From assembly GCF_019510245.1 (NCBI RefSeq), contig NZ_JAEKKT010000160.1:1-57790 (forward strand): a stretch of DNA of 57,790 bases, read 5' to 3'. This document shows positions 50,582-57,790 of this stretch, piece by piece (position 1 is the first letter of the stretch; every line of letters starts with the position of its first letter). Source of the DNA: Streptomyces sp. (GTDB taxonomy: Bacteria; Actinomycetota; Actinomycetes; Streptomycetales; Streptomycetaceae). The translations under genes and the position numbers were made by a program. The notes under the pieces are model-generated. The model saw only the letters and a program-made list of their open reading frames with translations. It did no database searches and had not been told where the DNA came from.

Positions 50582-51598
50582 GTGCCATCCAGCAGCACGC
50601 GCCCCACGAGCCGCGACGTCGCCCAAGCCGCCGGCGTCTCCCAGGCAGCCGTGTCGCTCGTGCTCGGCGACAAATGGCGCGGCCGCGTCTCCGAAACCAC
50701 CGCCCAACGCGTCCGCGAAGCCGCCCGCGACCTCGGCTACCGCCCCAACCTCGCCGCCCGCAACCTCCGCCTCGGCCACACCCGCACCGTCCTCCTCGTC
50801 GTCCCCGCCCTCACCACCGAGTTCTTCGCGGGCGTCTACACCGGCGCCGCCCGGGTGGCCGCCGAGAACGGCTTCGGAGTCGTCCTCTACCCCTCCCCCG
50901 AGGGCATCGGGCCGGCCCGCGACCCCTTCGCCTCCGCTCAGGCCGCCCTCGACGGCGTCATCGCCTCCTCCATGGCCGCCGACGCCCTCACCGCCATCCG
51001 CGGCGACCAACTCCCCCTCGTCATGCTCGACAGCGACCCCCACGGCAGCCTCGGCGCCGCCACCGTCAACCTCGACATCGCCGACGGCGTACGCCAGGTC
51101 GCCGACCACCTCCTCGGCCTCGGCCACCGCCACTTCCTCCACCTCGCCGCCGACGTCCCCTCCTGGACCTTCGAAGCACGCGCCCGCGAACTGGCGACCC
51201 GCACCGCAGCCGTCCCCGGCACCTCCGTACGCACCATCCACGCCCCCATCTCCATCGAAGACGCCCAGGCCGCCACCGAAGCCGCCCTCACCACCCCCGG
51301 CCCCCACCCCACCGCCCTCGTCTGCGACGACGACAAACTCGCCGCCGGCGCCTACAAAGCCCTCCGCCGCCACGGCCTGCGCATCCCCGACGACATCTCC
51401 GTCACCGGCCTCGACGACCTCGCCCTCGCCACCGCCATCGACCCCGAACTCACCACCGTCCGCCTCGACGCCGAACTCTTCGGCGAACGCGGCATGCAAG
51501 CCCTCCTCGCCGTCCTGGACGGCCGCGAACCCGAACACGGAGACATCCCCGTAGAACTCGTCGTACGCGGCTCCACAGCACCCCCACGCCCCTCATAG
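50582..51598 (+). CDS. LacI-family transcriptional regulator
   Basis: A 338-residue regulator. The N-terminal helix-turn-helix and hinge (TSRDVAQAAGVSQAAVSLVL, ETTAQRVREAARDLGYRPNLAARNL) precede a periplasmic-binding-like effector domain (VLLVVPALTTEFFAGVYTGA, DGVIASSMAADALTAI, VTGLDDLALATAIDPELTTVRLD). It is divergent from the MFS transporter, with a CG-centred palindrome between. The GTG at 50582 is preceded by AAGGAG at 10-nt spacing. The effector is unknown, probably a sugar or nucleoside. The downstream hairpin at 51624-51655 ends its transcript. Confidence 0.9.
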   Translation: MPSSSTRPTSRDVAQAAGVSQAAVSLVLGDKWRGRVSETTAQRVREAARDLGYRPNLAARNLRLGHTRTVLLVVPALTTEFFAGVYTGAARVAAENGFGVVLYPSPEGIGPARDPFASAQAALDGVIASSMAADALTAIRGDQLPLVMLDSDPHGSLGAATVNLDIADGVRQVADHLLGLGHRHFLHLAADVPSWTFEARARELATRTAAVPGTSVRTIHAPISIEDAQAATEAALTTPGPHPTALVCDDDKLAAGAYKALRRHGLRIPDDISVTGLDDLALATAIDPELTTVRLDAELFGERGMQALLAVLDGREPEHGDIPVELVVRGSTAPPRPS

Positions 51599-51623
51599 CC
51601 GCCGAACGGGTGCACACACGCCG

Positions 51624-51655
51624 GCGCCCCGTCCGGTGACCACCGGACGGGGCGC
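51624..51655. terminator. Bidirectional hairpin terminator between LacI gene and prcA
   Basis: GCGCCCCGTCCGGTG (51624-51638) and CACCGGACGGGGCGC (51641-51655) are perfect 15-bp complements separated by 2 nt, a strong stem between two convergent genes. Confidence 0.78.
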
Positions 51656-51679
51656 GCAGAGCGGGGCTGATACCGAGGG

Positions 51680-52318
51680 CTACTCGACGTCCCCGCCCGA
51701 CTCCTCGGCCTCATCCGCCTCCGCAGCCGTGGCCGCACCGCCCGACTCCAGCAGCCGCGACAACTGCGGACCGACGATCCGCTTGAACTTCCGCTGCTGC
51801 GGACGCGTCCGGTCCAGCACCGCAACCTCAAGACGCTCCGCCGGAATCTCCCGCTGCGTACCGTTCGGCTCCCGCGACAACGCCGTCACCGCCAGCTTCA
51901 GAGCCTCCGCCAGCGTCATACCCTCCCGGTGCTCACGGTCCAGATACGTACTGATCTGCTCCGCACTGCCACCGACCGCCACCGAACCGTGCTCGTCCAC
52001 GATCGAACCGTCGTGCGGCAACCGATAGATCTGGTCACCCTCCGGAGTCTCCCCCACCTCGGCGACCACCAGCTCCACCTCGTACGGCTTCTCCGCCGCC
52101 GACGAGAAGATCGTGCGCAACGTGTGCGCGTACAAACCGATCCGGTCATAGATCTCGCTGAACTTGTGCAGCGCACGGGACGGGTTCTCACCGACGAACA
52201 CGATGCCGTCGGCGTACTGGAGCACAACCAGACTGCGGCCACGCGCGATGCCCTTCCGGGCGTACTCGGCACGGTCCGCCATCGCCTGCTGAGGTGAGAC
52301 ATAGAACGGCGTCGACAC
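51680..52318 (-). CDS. prcA: Proteasome alpha subunit with internal deletion of about 40 residues
   Basis: A 212-residue protein; actinobacterial PrcA is normally about 245-260. The N-terminus (MSTPFYVSPQQAMADRAEYARK in parts) and the C-terminal half (PYEVELVVAEVG, HDGSIVDEHGSVAVGG, KFKRIVGPQLSRLLE) are normal. But FSEIYDRIG (residues 53-61) runs straight into LYAHTLRTIF. The usual intervening segment, FAAAGKxNE...RGLANV (41 residues in the mycobacterial protein), is missing and replaced by one Leu; the reading frame is intact. The lost part includes helix 2-strand elements of the alpha-ring core. GTG start 52316-52318 after AAGGAAGGGG. The stop is 24 bp from a terminator. Either the protein is non-functional or the sequence is a deletion variant. 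Confidence 0.93.
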   Translation of the reverse strand: MSTPFYVSPQQAMADRAEYARKGIARGRSLVVLQYADGIVFVGENPSRALHKFSEIYDRIGLYAHTLRTIFSSAAEKPYEVELVVAEVGETPEGDQIYRLPHDGSIVDEHGSVAVGGSAEQISTYLDREHREGMTLAEALKLAVTALSREPNGTQREIPAERLEVAVLDRTRPQQRKFKRIVGPQLSRLLESGGAATAAEADEAEESGGDVE

Positions 52319-52387
52319 CGGTATCCGTCCCCTTCCTTAGGGTTCCGTCGAAGTCACTGGGATCACCTTGATAAGAACGCCGACGCC

Positions 52388-53233
52388 CTACAGCAGCGCC
52401 GCGCGCGGGCCGTCCGGCTCCTCCAGACGGCGCGCCAGCACCGCACGGGCGAGCTCAGAGGACTCGTCGTCGGTGAGCCGGCGGAAACCGCCCTCGGTGA
52501 TCACGGTGATGATCGGGTAGATCCGGCGCGCGACATCGGGACCACCCGTCGCCGAGTCGTCGTCGGCCGCGTCGTACAGAGCCTGTACCACCAGTGTGGT
52601 CGCCTGCTCCTCGGACAGGTCTTCACGGAAGAGCTTCTTCATCGCACCGCGCGCGAAGATCGAGCCCGACCCGGTGGCGGCGAAGTGGTGCTCCTCGGAA
52701 CGACCGCCCGTCACGTCGTACGAGAAGATCCGCCCCTTCGCCCGGTCCACGTCGAACCCGGCGAACAGCGGCACGACCGCCAGACCCTGCATCGCCATGC
52801 CCAGGTTGGACCGGATCATCGTCGACAGCCGGTTCGCCTTGCCCTCCAGGGACAGCTGGGCGCCCTCGACCTTCTCGAAATGCTCCAGCTCCAGCTGGAA
52901 GAGCTTCACCATCTCCACGGCGAGACCGGCGGTGCCGGCGATACCGACCGCCGAGTACTCGTCGGCCGGGAACACCTTCTCGATGTCCCGCTGCGCGATC
53001 ACATTGCCCATCGTGGCCCGACGGTCACCGGCGAGCACCACGCCCCCGGGGAAGGTCACCGCCACGATCGTGGTCCCGTGCGGCGCCTCGATCACCCCCT
53101 GCGTGGGCGGCAACTGCCGCCTGCCGGGCAGCAGCTCCGGCTGGTGCTCCCCGAGAAAGTCCATGAACGAGGAGGACCCAGGCGTCAGGAAGGCAGCTGG
53201 TAGACGCCCGGTGCTACGAGTGTTGGCTTCCAC
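52388..53233 (-). CDS. prcB: Proteasome beta subunit PrcB
   Basis: A 281-residue beta subunit with a 53-residue propeptide cleaved before T54 (HG|TTIVAVTF). The catalytic context (T54, LAGDRRAT, GIAGTAGLAVEM) is intact. Strand and helix elements continue through the full length to EPDGPRAALL. Length and motifs are normal, in contrast to the deleted alpha subunit. The GTG at 53231-53233 follows GGAAGGA. It overlaps the endonuclease gene by 49 bp and lies 69 bp before prcA. Confidence 0.97.
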   Translation of the reverse strand: MEANTRSTGRLPAAFLTPGSSSFMDFLGEHQPELLPGRRQLPPTQGVIEAPHGTTIVAVTFPGGVVLAGDRRATMGNVIAQRDIEKVFPADEYSAVGIAGTAGLAVEMVKLFQLELEHFEKVEGAQLSLEGKANRLSTMIRSNLGMAMQGLAVVPLFAGFDVDRAKGRIFSYDVTGGRSEEHHFAATGSGSIFARGAMKKLFREDLSEEQATTLVVQALYDAADDDSATGGPDVARRIYPIITVITEGGFRRLTDDESSELARAVLARRLEEPDGPRAALL

Positions 53234-53754
53234 GCGTTTCCTTCCAGGTAGTCGGCGGCTCGGTTGAGCGTCTCGGGATCGTCCCTCAACAGACCGATGG
53301 CCGAATTGCAGTTGAAGCACAGTACGCCTCGGACCCTACCCGTCTTGTGGCAGTGATCCACATGCACGGCGGGGGCGGATAGGCAGATACAGCAGACGCC
53401 GCCTCGGGAGGCGATCAACTCGTCGCGTTCGGCTTCGGTGAGCCCATACCTGCGCCGAAGACACTGAGCGGGCTGAGCCGCCGCCCTGCAGGCCTGGCAG
53501 CGGCTGGCAAGGCCTTGGCCCCTTCGGTGCCACTGACTGTGCGGCTTCACTTCCCCGCATCCACGGCAACGCTTGTGTCCCTCAGGCACGCGAACGCCGC
53601 CGGGAAGCCCCGGGGCGCCGCAGTGATAGTTGGTCGCACAGTCCCGACAATGGCGCTGCAAACCATCCAGGCTGGACCGCTTACGGGCGAACGCTGCGTG
53701 CGGCTTGCACTCCCCGCACCGCACACAGCGCTTCACACCTTCTTCGCTTGCCAT
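53185..53754 (-). CDS. Endonuclease VII-type HNH nuclease between pup and prcB
   Basis: A 189-residue protein. Its N-terminal half has repeated Cys-rich zinc-binding modules (KRCVRCGECKPHAAFARK, CRDCATNYHCG, KRCRGCGEVKPHSQWHRR, SRCQACRAA). Its C-terminal half has an endonuclease VII-like fold (GGVCCICLSAPAVHVDHCHKTGRVRGVLCFNCN, NSAIGLLRDDPETL) with His-Asn-His-type catalytic residues. The family recombination endonuclease VII also occurs outside phages. The ATG at 53752-53754 is taken; a GTG 6 codons upstream is possible. It lies 32 bp after pup and overlaps prcB by 49 bp, so it is embedded in the proteasome operon. Confidence 0.85.
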   Translation of the reverse strand: MASEEGVKRCVRCGECKPHAAFARKRSSLDGLQRHCRDCATNYHCGAPGLPGGVRVPEGHKRCRGCGEVKPHSQWHRRGQGLASRCQACRAAAQPAQCLRRRYGLTEAERDELIASRGGVCCICLSAPAVHVDHCHKTGRVRGVLCFNCNSAIGLLRDDPETLNRAADYLEGNAWKPTLVAPGVYQLPS

Positions 53755-53786
53755 CCGAAGCGCCCCCGCCACCTTCGATTCGAAGA

Positions 53787-54005
53787 CTACTCGCCACCCT
53801 TCTGAACGAATGAGCGCACGAAGTCCTCTGCGTTCTCCTCGAGCACATCATCGATTTCGTCGAGGACGGAGTCCACGTCGTCCGACAGCTTCTCGTGCCG
53901 TTCCTTGAGGTCCTCGGAGCCCTGCGACTCTGCCGCCTGCTCCTCGACCTCCTCGGTGGAGTGCGTCGCCTTCTGCTGTCCGCCGCCGGTGTCCTTGGTT
54001 GCCAT
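53787..54005 (-). CDS. pup: Prokaryotic ubiquitin-like protein Pup
   Basis: A 72-residue, largely disordered modifier. The helical C-terminal region DDVDSVLDEIDDVLEENAEDFVRSFVQKGGE carries the conserved ARC- and ligase-binding part; the N-terminus (MATKDTGGGQQKATHSTEE) is hydrophilic. The C-terminus ends GGE (codon GAG), not GGQ, so it should be ligatable without deamidation. The ATG at 54003-54005 follows GGGGTGAG. It is the first gene of the pup-endonuclease-prcB-prcA group. Confidence 0.96.
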   Translation of the reverse strand: MATKDTGGGQQKATHSTEEVEEQAAESQGSEDLKERHEKLSDDVDSVLDEIDDVLEENAEDFVRSFVQKGGE

Positions 54006-54144
54006 GACACTCACCCCGCTCAGTTCGCCCGACATGGGTCGACAGGTCGGCTTTCCTGCCGATCGGTGATGATCAGACCCTACAAGCCGGGTCCGACATC
54101 GGCCCCGCAGTTTCTCCAACGTACGGGGGCCACCTCGATGATTC

Positions 54145-54178
54145 CCGGGCGCCGGGGTTTTGACCCCGGCCGCCCGGT
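54145..54178 (-). terminator. Long GC-rich hairpin between dop and pup
   Basis: GCCGGGGT (54151-54158), loop TTTG and ACCCCGGC (54163-54170) form a core stem, extended by CCGGGCG upstream and CGCCCGG downstream with one bulged C. It lies about 140 bp before the pup start and 18 bp after the dop stop, so it probably ends dop transcription and separates the pup transcript. Confidence 0.65.
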
Positions 54179-54195
54179 GTGCTCCGGGTACCCGT

Positions 54196-55707
54196 TCAGC
54201 CGCCGGAGAGGACCCTGACCAGGTCTTCTGCGGTGCGGCAGCGGTCCAGGAGCTCCTTGACGTGATTTCGCGTTCCGCGTAGCGGTTCCAGGGTTGGGAC
54301 GCGCTGGAGGCTGTCGCGGCCGGGGAGGTCGAAGATGACCGAGTCCCAGCTGGCGGCGGCGACGTCGTCGGCGTACTGCTCGAGGCAGCGGCCGCGGAAG
54401 TAGGCCCGGGTGTCCTCGGGAGGGCTCGTGCGGGCCCGTTCGACGTCGGTCTCGGCCAGGAGCCGCTTCATGCGGCCGCGGGCGGCGAGGCGGTTGTAGA
54501 GGCCCTTCTCGGCCCGTACGTCGGCGTACTGGAGGTCGAGGAGGTGCAGCTTGGCGGCGTCCCAGTCGAGGTCGTCGCGGCGGCGGTAGCCCTCCATGAG
54601 CTCCAGTTTGGCGACCCAGTCGAGTTCGCCGGAGAGGCTCATGGGGTCGTGTTCGAGGCGGTTGAGGGTGTCCTCCCAGCGGGTGAGGACGTCCTTGGTC
54701 TGGTCGTCGGCGTCGGCGCCGTAGCGCTCCTCCACGTATTTGCGCGAGAGCTCGTAGTACTCCATCTGGAGCTGGACGGCGGTGAGTGTGCGTCCGCTGC
54801 GGAGGGTGACGAGGCGCTTGAGGGTGGGGTCGTGGGAGACCTGGTGGAGGGTGCGTACGGGCTGGTCGACGGCGAGGTCGACGGCGATGAAGCCGTCTTC
54901 GATCATGGAGAGGACCAGGGCCGTGGTGCCGAGTTTCAGGTAGGTCGAGATCTCGGAGAGGTTGGCGTCGCCGATGATCACGTGGAGGCGGCGGTACTTC
55001 TCCGCGTCGGCGTGGGGTTCGTCGCGGGTGTTGATGATGGGCCGTTTGAGTGTGGTCTCCAGGCCGACCTCGACCTCGAAGTAGTCGGCGCGCTGGCTGA
55101 GCTGGAAGCCGTGTTCGTGGCCGTCCTGGCCGATGCCGACGCGGCCGGCGCCGGTGACGACCTGGCGGGAGACGAAGAAGGGGGTGAGGTGGCGCACGAT
55201 GTCGGAGAAGGGGGTTTCCCGCTTCATCAGGTAGTTCTCGTGCGTGCCGTAGGAAGCGCCCTTGTTGTCGGTGTTGTTCTTGTAGAGGTGGATGGGCTGG
55301 GCGCCGGGGAGTGCGGCGGCTCGTTCGGCGGCTTCGGCCATGATGCGTTCGCCGGCCTTGTCCCAGAGGACGGCGTCGCGGGGGTTGGTGACCTCGGGGG
55401 CGCTGTATTCGGGGTGTGCGTGGTCGACGTAGAGGCGTGCGCCGTTGGTGAGGATCACGTTGGCGAGGCCGATGTCCTCGTCGGTGAGCTGGCTGGCATC
55501 GGCGGCCTCGCGTGCGAGGTCGAAGCCTCGGGCGTCCCGTAGCGGGTTCTCCTCCTCGAAGTCCCAGCGGGCCCGCCGGGCCCGGTGCATCGCCGCCGCG
55601 TAGGCGTTGACGATCTGGGACGAGGTGAGCATGGCATTGGCGTTGGGGTGGCCGGGGACGGAGATCCCGTACTCCGTCTCGATGCCCATTACTCGCCGTA
55701 CGGTCAT
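54196..55707 (-). CDS. dop: Depupylase/Pup deamidase Dop
   Basis: A 503-residue PafA paralogue. VMGIETEYGISVPGHPNAN is the N-terminal ATP-binding region. A long Dop-specific loop region (ARRARWDFEEENPLRDARGFDL), NNTDNKGASYGTHENYLMKRETPF, FFVSRQVVTGAGRVG, QRADYFEVEVGLETTLKRPIINTRDEPHADAEKYRR (in pieces) and the C-terminal SWDSVIFDL are present. Dop removes Pup from substrates and, where Pup ends in Gln, deamidates it; the Pup here already ends in Glu, so depupylation is the main role. ATG 55705-55707. Confidence 0.96.
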   Translation of the reverse strand: MTVRRVMGIETEYGISVPGHPNANAMLTSSQIVNAYAAAMHRARRARWDFEEENPLRDARGFDLAREAADASQLTDEDIGLANVILTNGARLYVDHAHPEYSAPEVTNPRDAVLWDKAGERIMAEAAERAAALPGAQPIHLYKNNTDNKGASYGTHENYLMKRETPFSDIVRHLTPFFVSRQVVTGAGRVGIGQDGHEHGFQLSQRADYFEVEVGLETTLKRPIINTRDEPHADAEKYRRLHVIIGDANLSEISTYLKLGTTALVLSMIEDGFIAVDLAVDQPVRTLHQVSHDPTLKRLVTLRSGRTLTAVQLQMEYYELSRKYVEERYGADADDQTKDVLTRWEDTLNRLEHDPMSLSGELDWVAKLELMEGYRRRDDLDWDAAKLHLLDLQYADVRAEKGLYNRLAARGRMKRLLAETDVERARTSPPEDTRAYFRGRCLEQYADDVAAASWDSVIFDLPGRDSLQRVPTLEPLRGTRNHVKELLDRCRTAEDLVRVLSGG

Positions 55708-55897
55708 GCGGCCCTCCTTGCCCGGCGGAGCCCTCGGTCGTGGGCTCCGCTCGCGTACCGCTGGCGCTCCGGTGCGTGTGCGGTGCCCGTCCCCGCACTG
55801 CGCGACTCGGCGGTAGGAAAGAGCCTAGAACGCCTTTGCGCTGGTGGGGAGATCATTTGCGTCATTGCCTTGCTCGCCTCGGTTCCGGTTTTGGCCG

Positions 55898-55942
55898 GAA
55901 AAACAGTCGGCTGCGGGTACCCGGTGAGGGCACCCGCAGCCG
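55898..55942 (-). terminator. Intrinsic terminator downstream of arc
   Basis: CGGCTGCGGGT (55908-55918) pairs perfectly with ACCCGCAGCCG (55932-55942). On the arc coding strand the stem is followed by ACTGTTTTTCC, a true U-run (complement of AAAAA at 55899-55903). It lies 9 bp after the arc stop, in the 244-bp gap before dop. Confidence 0.85.
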
Positions 55943-55951
55943 CCCTGTGTT

Positions 55952-57718
55952 TTACAGGTACTGTCCGGTGTTGGCCACCGTGTCGATGGAGCGTCCGGTG
56001 TCCGCGCCCTGCTTTCCGGTGATGAGGGTACGGATGTAGACGATCCGTTCGCCCTTCTTTCCGGAGATTCGGGCCCAGTCGTCGGGGTTGGTGGTGTTGG
56101 GCAGGTCCTCGTTCTCCTTGAACTCGTCCACGCAGGCCTGGAGGAGGTGGGAGACGCGGAGGCCCTTCTGGTTGTGCTCGAGGAAGTCCTTGATCGCCAT
56201 CTTCTTGGCGCGTCCGACGATGTTTTCGATCATGGCGCCGGAGTTGAAGTCCTTGAAGTAGAGGACTTCCTTGTCGCCGTTGGCGTAGGTGACTTCCAGG
56301 AAGCGGTTCTCCTCGGATTCGGCGTACATGTGTTCCACTGCCGTCTGGATCATGCTTTCGACGGTGGTGGCCTTGCTGCCGCCGTGCTCTCCGAGGTCGT
56401 CGGAGTGGAGCGGGAGGCGTTCGGTGAGGTACTTGCCGAAGATGTCCTTGGCTGCCTCGGCGTCGGGACGCTCGATCTTGATCTTCACGTCGAGTCGGCC
56501 GGGGCGGAGGATGGCGGGGTCGATCATGTCCTCGCGGTTGGAGGCGCCGATGACGACCACGTTCTGAAGGCCTTCGACGCCGTCGATCTCGGCGAGCAGC
56601 TGGGGGACGATGGTGTTCTCCACGTCCGAGCTGACGCCGGAGCCGCGGGTGCGGAAGAGGGATTCCATCTCGTCGAAGAAGACGATGACGGGGGTGCCCT
56701 CGCTGGCCTTCTCGCGGGCTCGCTGGAAGACGAGGCGGATCTGCCGCTCGGTCTCGCCGACGTACTTGTTCAGGAGCTCGGGGCCCTTGATGTTGAGGAA
56801 GAAGCTCTTGCCGGCGGCCTGGCCGGTGACTTCGGCGACCTTTTTGGCCAGCGAGTTGGCGACGGCCTTGGCGATGAGCGTCTTGCCGCATCCGGGGGGT
56901 CCGTAGAGCAGGACACCCTTGGGCGGGCGCAGTTCGTGCTCCTTGAACAGGTCGGGGTAGAGGTAGGGGAGCTCGACGGCGTCCCGGATGGCCTCGATCT
57001 GGCCGCCGAGTCCGCCGATCTGCTCGTAGCCGATGTCGGGGACCTCTTCGAGGACGAGTTCCTCGACCTCGCTCTTGGGGACGATCTCGTAGACGTAGCC
57101 GGAGCGGGGTTCGAGCAGCAGGGCGTCGCCGGGGCGGATGTTCACGTCGAGCAGGGGTTCGGCGAGCCGGACCACCCGTTCTTCGTCGGTGTGCCCCAGG
57201 ACGAGGGCGCGCTCGCCGTCCTCGAGGATCTCCTTGAGGGTGACGATGTCGCCGACGCGCTCGTACTCCATGGCCTCGACCACGTTGAGCGCTTCGTTGA
57301 GCATGACTTCCTGGCCGCGCCTGAGGTCGTCCAGGTCGACGCTCGGGCTGACGTTCACCCGCAGTTTGCGGCCGCCGGTGAAGATGTCGGCGGTGCCGTC
57401 CTCGTTCGCCGTGAGGAAGACACCGAAGCCGGCCGGCGGCTGTGCGAGTCGGTCGACTTCTTCCTTGAGGGCCACGATCTGGTCGCGGGCCTCGCGGAGG
57501 GTGTTCGCGAGTCGCTCGTTCTGGGCGGACACGCCGGCCAGGTTCGTCTGCAGCTCGACGATCCGCTCTTCGAGAATCCTCGTGTGTCGCGGAGAGTCGG
57601 CGAGCTTGCGTCGCAGGACGGCGATCTCCTGCTCAAGATAGGCGATCTGCTCGGACGGGTCGTCGGACCCTCGTCCCGGGCGGATGCCGCGGTTCATGTC
57701 GTCGTCGTGGGCTGCCAC
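55952..57718 (-). CDS. arc: Proteasome-associated AAA ATPase (Mpa/ARC)
   Basis: A 588-residue hexameric unfoldase that feeds pupylated substrates to the 20S proteasome. A coiled-coil (residues about 23-92) binds Pup, followed by two OB folds (interdomain, about 95-225), Walker A GPPGCGKT (273-280), Walker B FFDE (347-350) and the sensor-2/arginine-finger region (RPGRLDVKIKI). The C-terminus ends GQYL with penultimate Tyr, the proteasome-docking motif. GTG 57716-57718 gives MAAHDDDMNRG and follows GGAGGTGAGGACC; a TTG 6 codons upstream is possible. Complete in the window, with an intrinsic terminator after the stop. Confidence 0.96.
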   Translation of the reverse strand: MAAHDDDMNRGIRPGRGSDDPSEQIAYLEQEIAVLRRKLADSPRHTRILEERIVELQTNLAGVSAQNERLANTLREARDQIVALKEEVDRLAQPPAGFGVFLTANEDGTADIFTGGRKLRVNVSPSVDLDDLRRGQEVMLNEALNVVEAMEYERVGDIVTLKEILEDGERALVLGHTDEERVVRLAEPLLDVNIRPGDALLLEPRSGYVYEIVPKSEVEELVLEEVPDIGYEQIGGLGGQIEAIRDAVELPYLYPDLFKEHELRPPKGVLLYGPPGCGKTLIAKAVANSLAKKVAEVTGQAAGKSFFLNIKGPELLNKYVGETERQIRLVFQRAREKASEGTPVIVFFDEMESLFRTRGSGVSSDVENTIVPQLLAEIDGVEGLQNVVVIGASNREDMIDPAILRPGRLDVKIKIERPDAEAAKDIFGKYLTERLPLHSDDLGEHGGSKATTVESMIQTAVEHMYAESEENRFLEVTYANGDKEVLYFKDFNSGAMIENIVGRAKKMAIKDFLEHNQKGLRVSHLLQACVDEFKENEDLPNTTNPDDWARISGKKGERIVYIRTLITGKQGADTGRSIDTVANTGQYL

Positions 57719-57790
57719 GGTCCTCACCTCCTCCAAGGGGAGCTGGACGCTTCCAGACCCTACCTGGGTGGGTGTCGATTGAAACCCCTA

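Noticed and set aside
50523..51639. Antisense Gly-rich open frame opposite the LacI-type gene.
   Set aside because: It is an artefact of codon bias on the other strand; the plus-strand product has a complete LacI helix-turn-helix and effector domain.

Overview
This is high-GC actinobacterial DNA, almost certainly from Streptomyces. Codon third positions are strongly G/C, GTG and TTG starts are common, and short-leader genes are frequent. It carries a conservon operon and the Pup-proteasome operon. From memory, gene order follows the S. coelicolor infC-to-arc segment, read from infC at the left edge (minus strand) to the proteasomal ATPase at the right edge. No tRNA, rRNA, IS element or CRISPR array was seen.

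Left part (1-19.1 kb): infC, truncated by the edge, with an apparent AUC start and an attenuator-like leader hairpin; DUF1844 and SseB-like proteins; a membrane-anchored class A beta-lactamase-fold protein; a mycosin-like protease coupled to a proline-rich membrane protein; a fold-III PLP enzyme; and a gamma-glutamylation cluster (glnA4, aldehyde dehydrogenase and SDR as an overlapping operon, divergent from a FadR-type regulator and a gamma-glutamyl hydrolase) that fits ethanolamine or polyamine catabolism. Next come a LysR gene facing a TDT-family transporter with an in-frame UGA, a corrinoid/siderophore-type binding protein, an XRE-cupin regulator and a degraded region.

Middle (19.1-39 kb): a 5'-3' exonuclease, an iron-box-controlled siderophore-interacting protein, an ABC exporter with a PadR regulator, an APC permease, an RluA-type pseudouridine synthase, the rarABCDE conservon (sensor-like ATPase, roadblock, DUF742, GTPase, and a P450 lacking the ExxR motif), and a TetR gene divergent from a DUF1989 x2 / biotin carboxylase / allophanate hydrolase operon. 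That operon is best read as guanidine (not urea) catabolism. Its palindromic operator recurs upstream of the APC permease 8.3 kb away, suggesting that uptake and degradation form one regulon.

Right part (39-57.8 kb): helY, tatC, tatA, small membrane and zinc-ribbon proteins, pafC-pafB, two FKBP-type isomerases, pafA, a frameshifted MFS transporter with a divergent LacI-type regulator, then prcA-prcB-endonuclease VII-pup, dop and arc. PrcA has an internal in-frame deletion of about 40 residues, which should compromise the 20S alpha ring although every other Pup-proteasome component looks intact.

Compact hairpins mark most operon ends. Several repeats are present: 47-bp, 57-bp and 23-bp tandem arrays and four copies of a dispersed intergenic element. 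Three lesions (TDT nonsense codon, MFS frameshift, prcA deletion) and one unassigned decayed reading frame are the most unexpected points.
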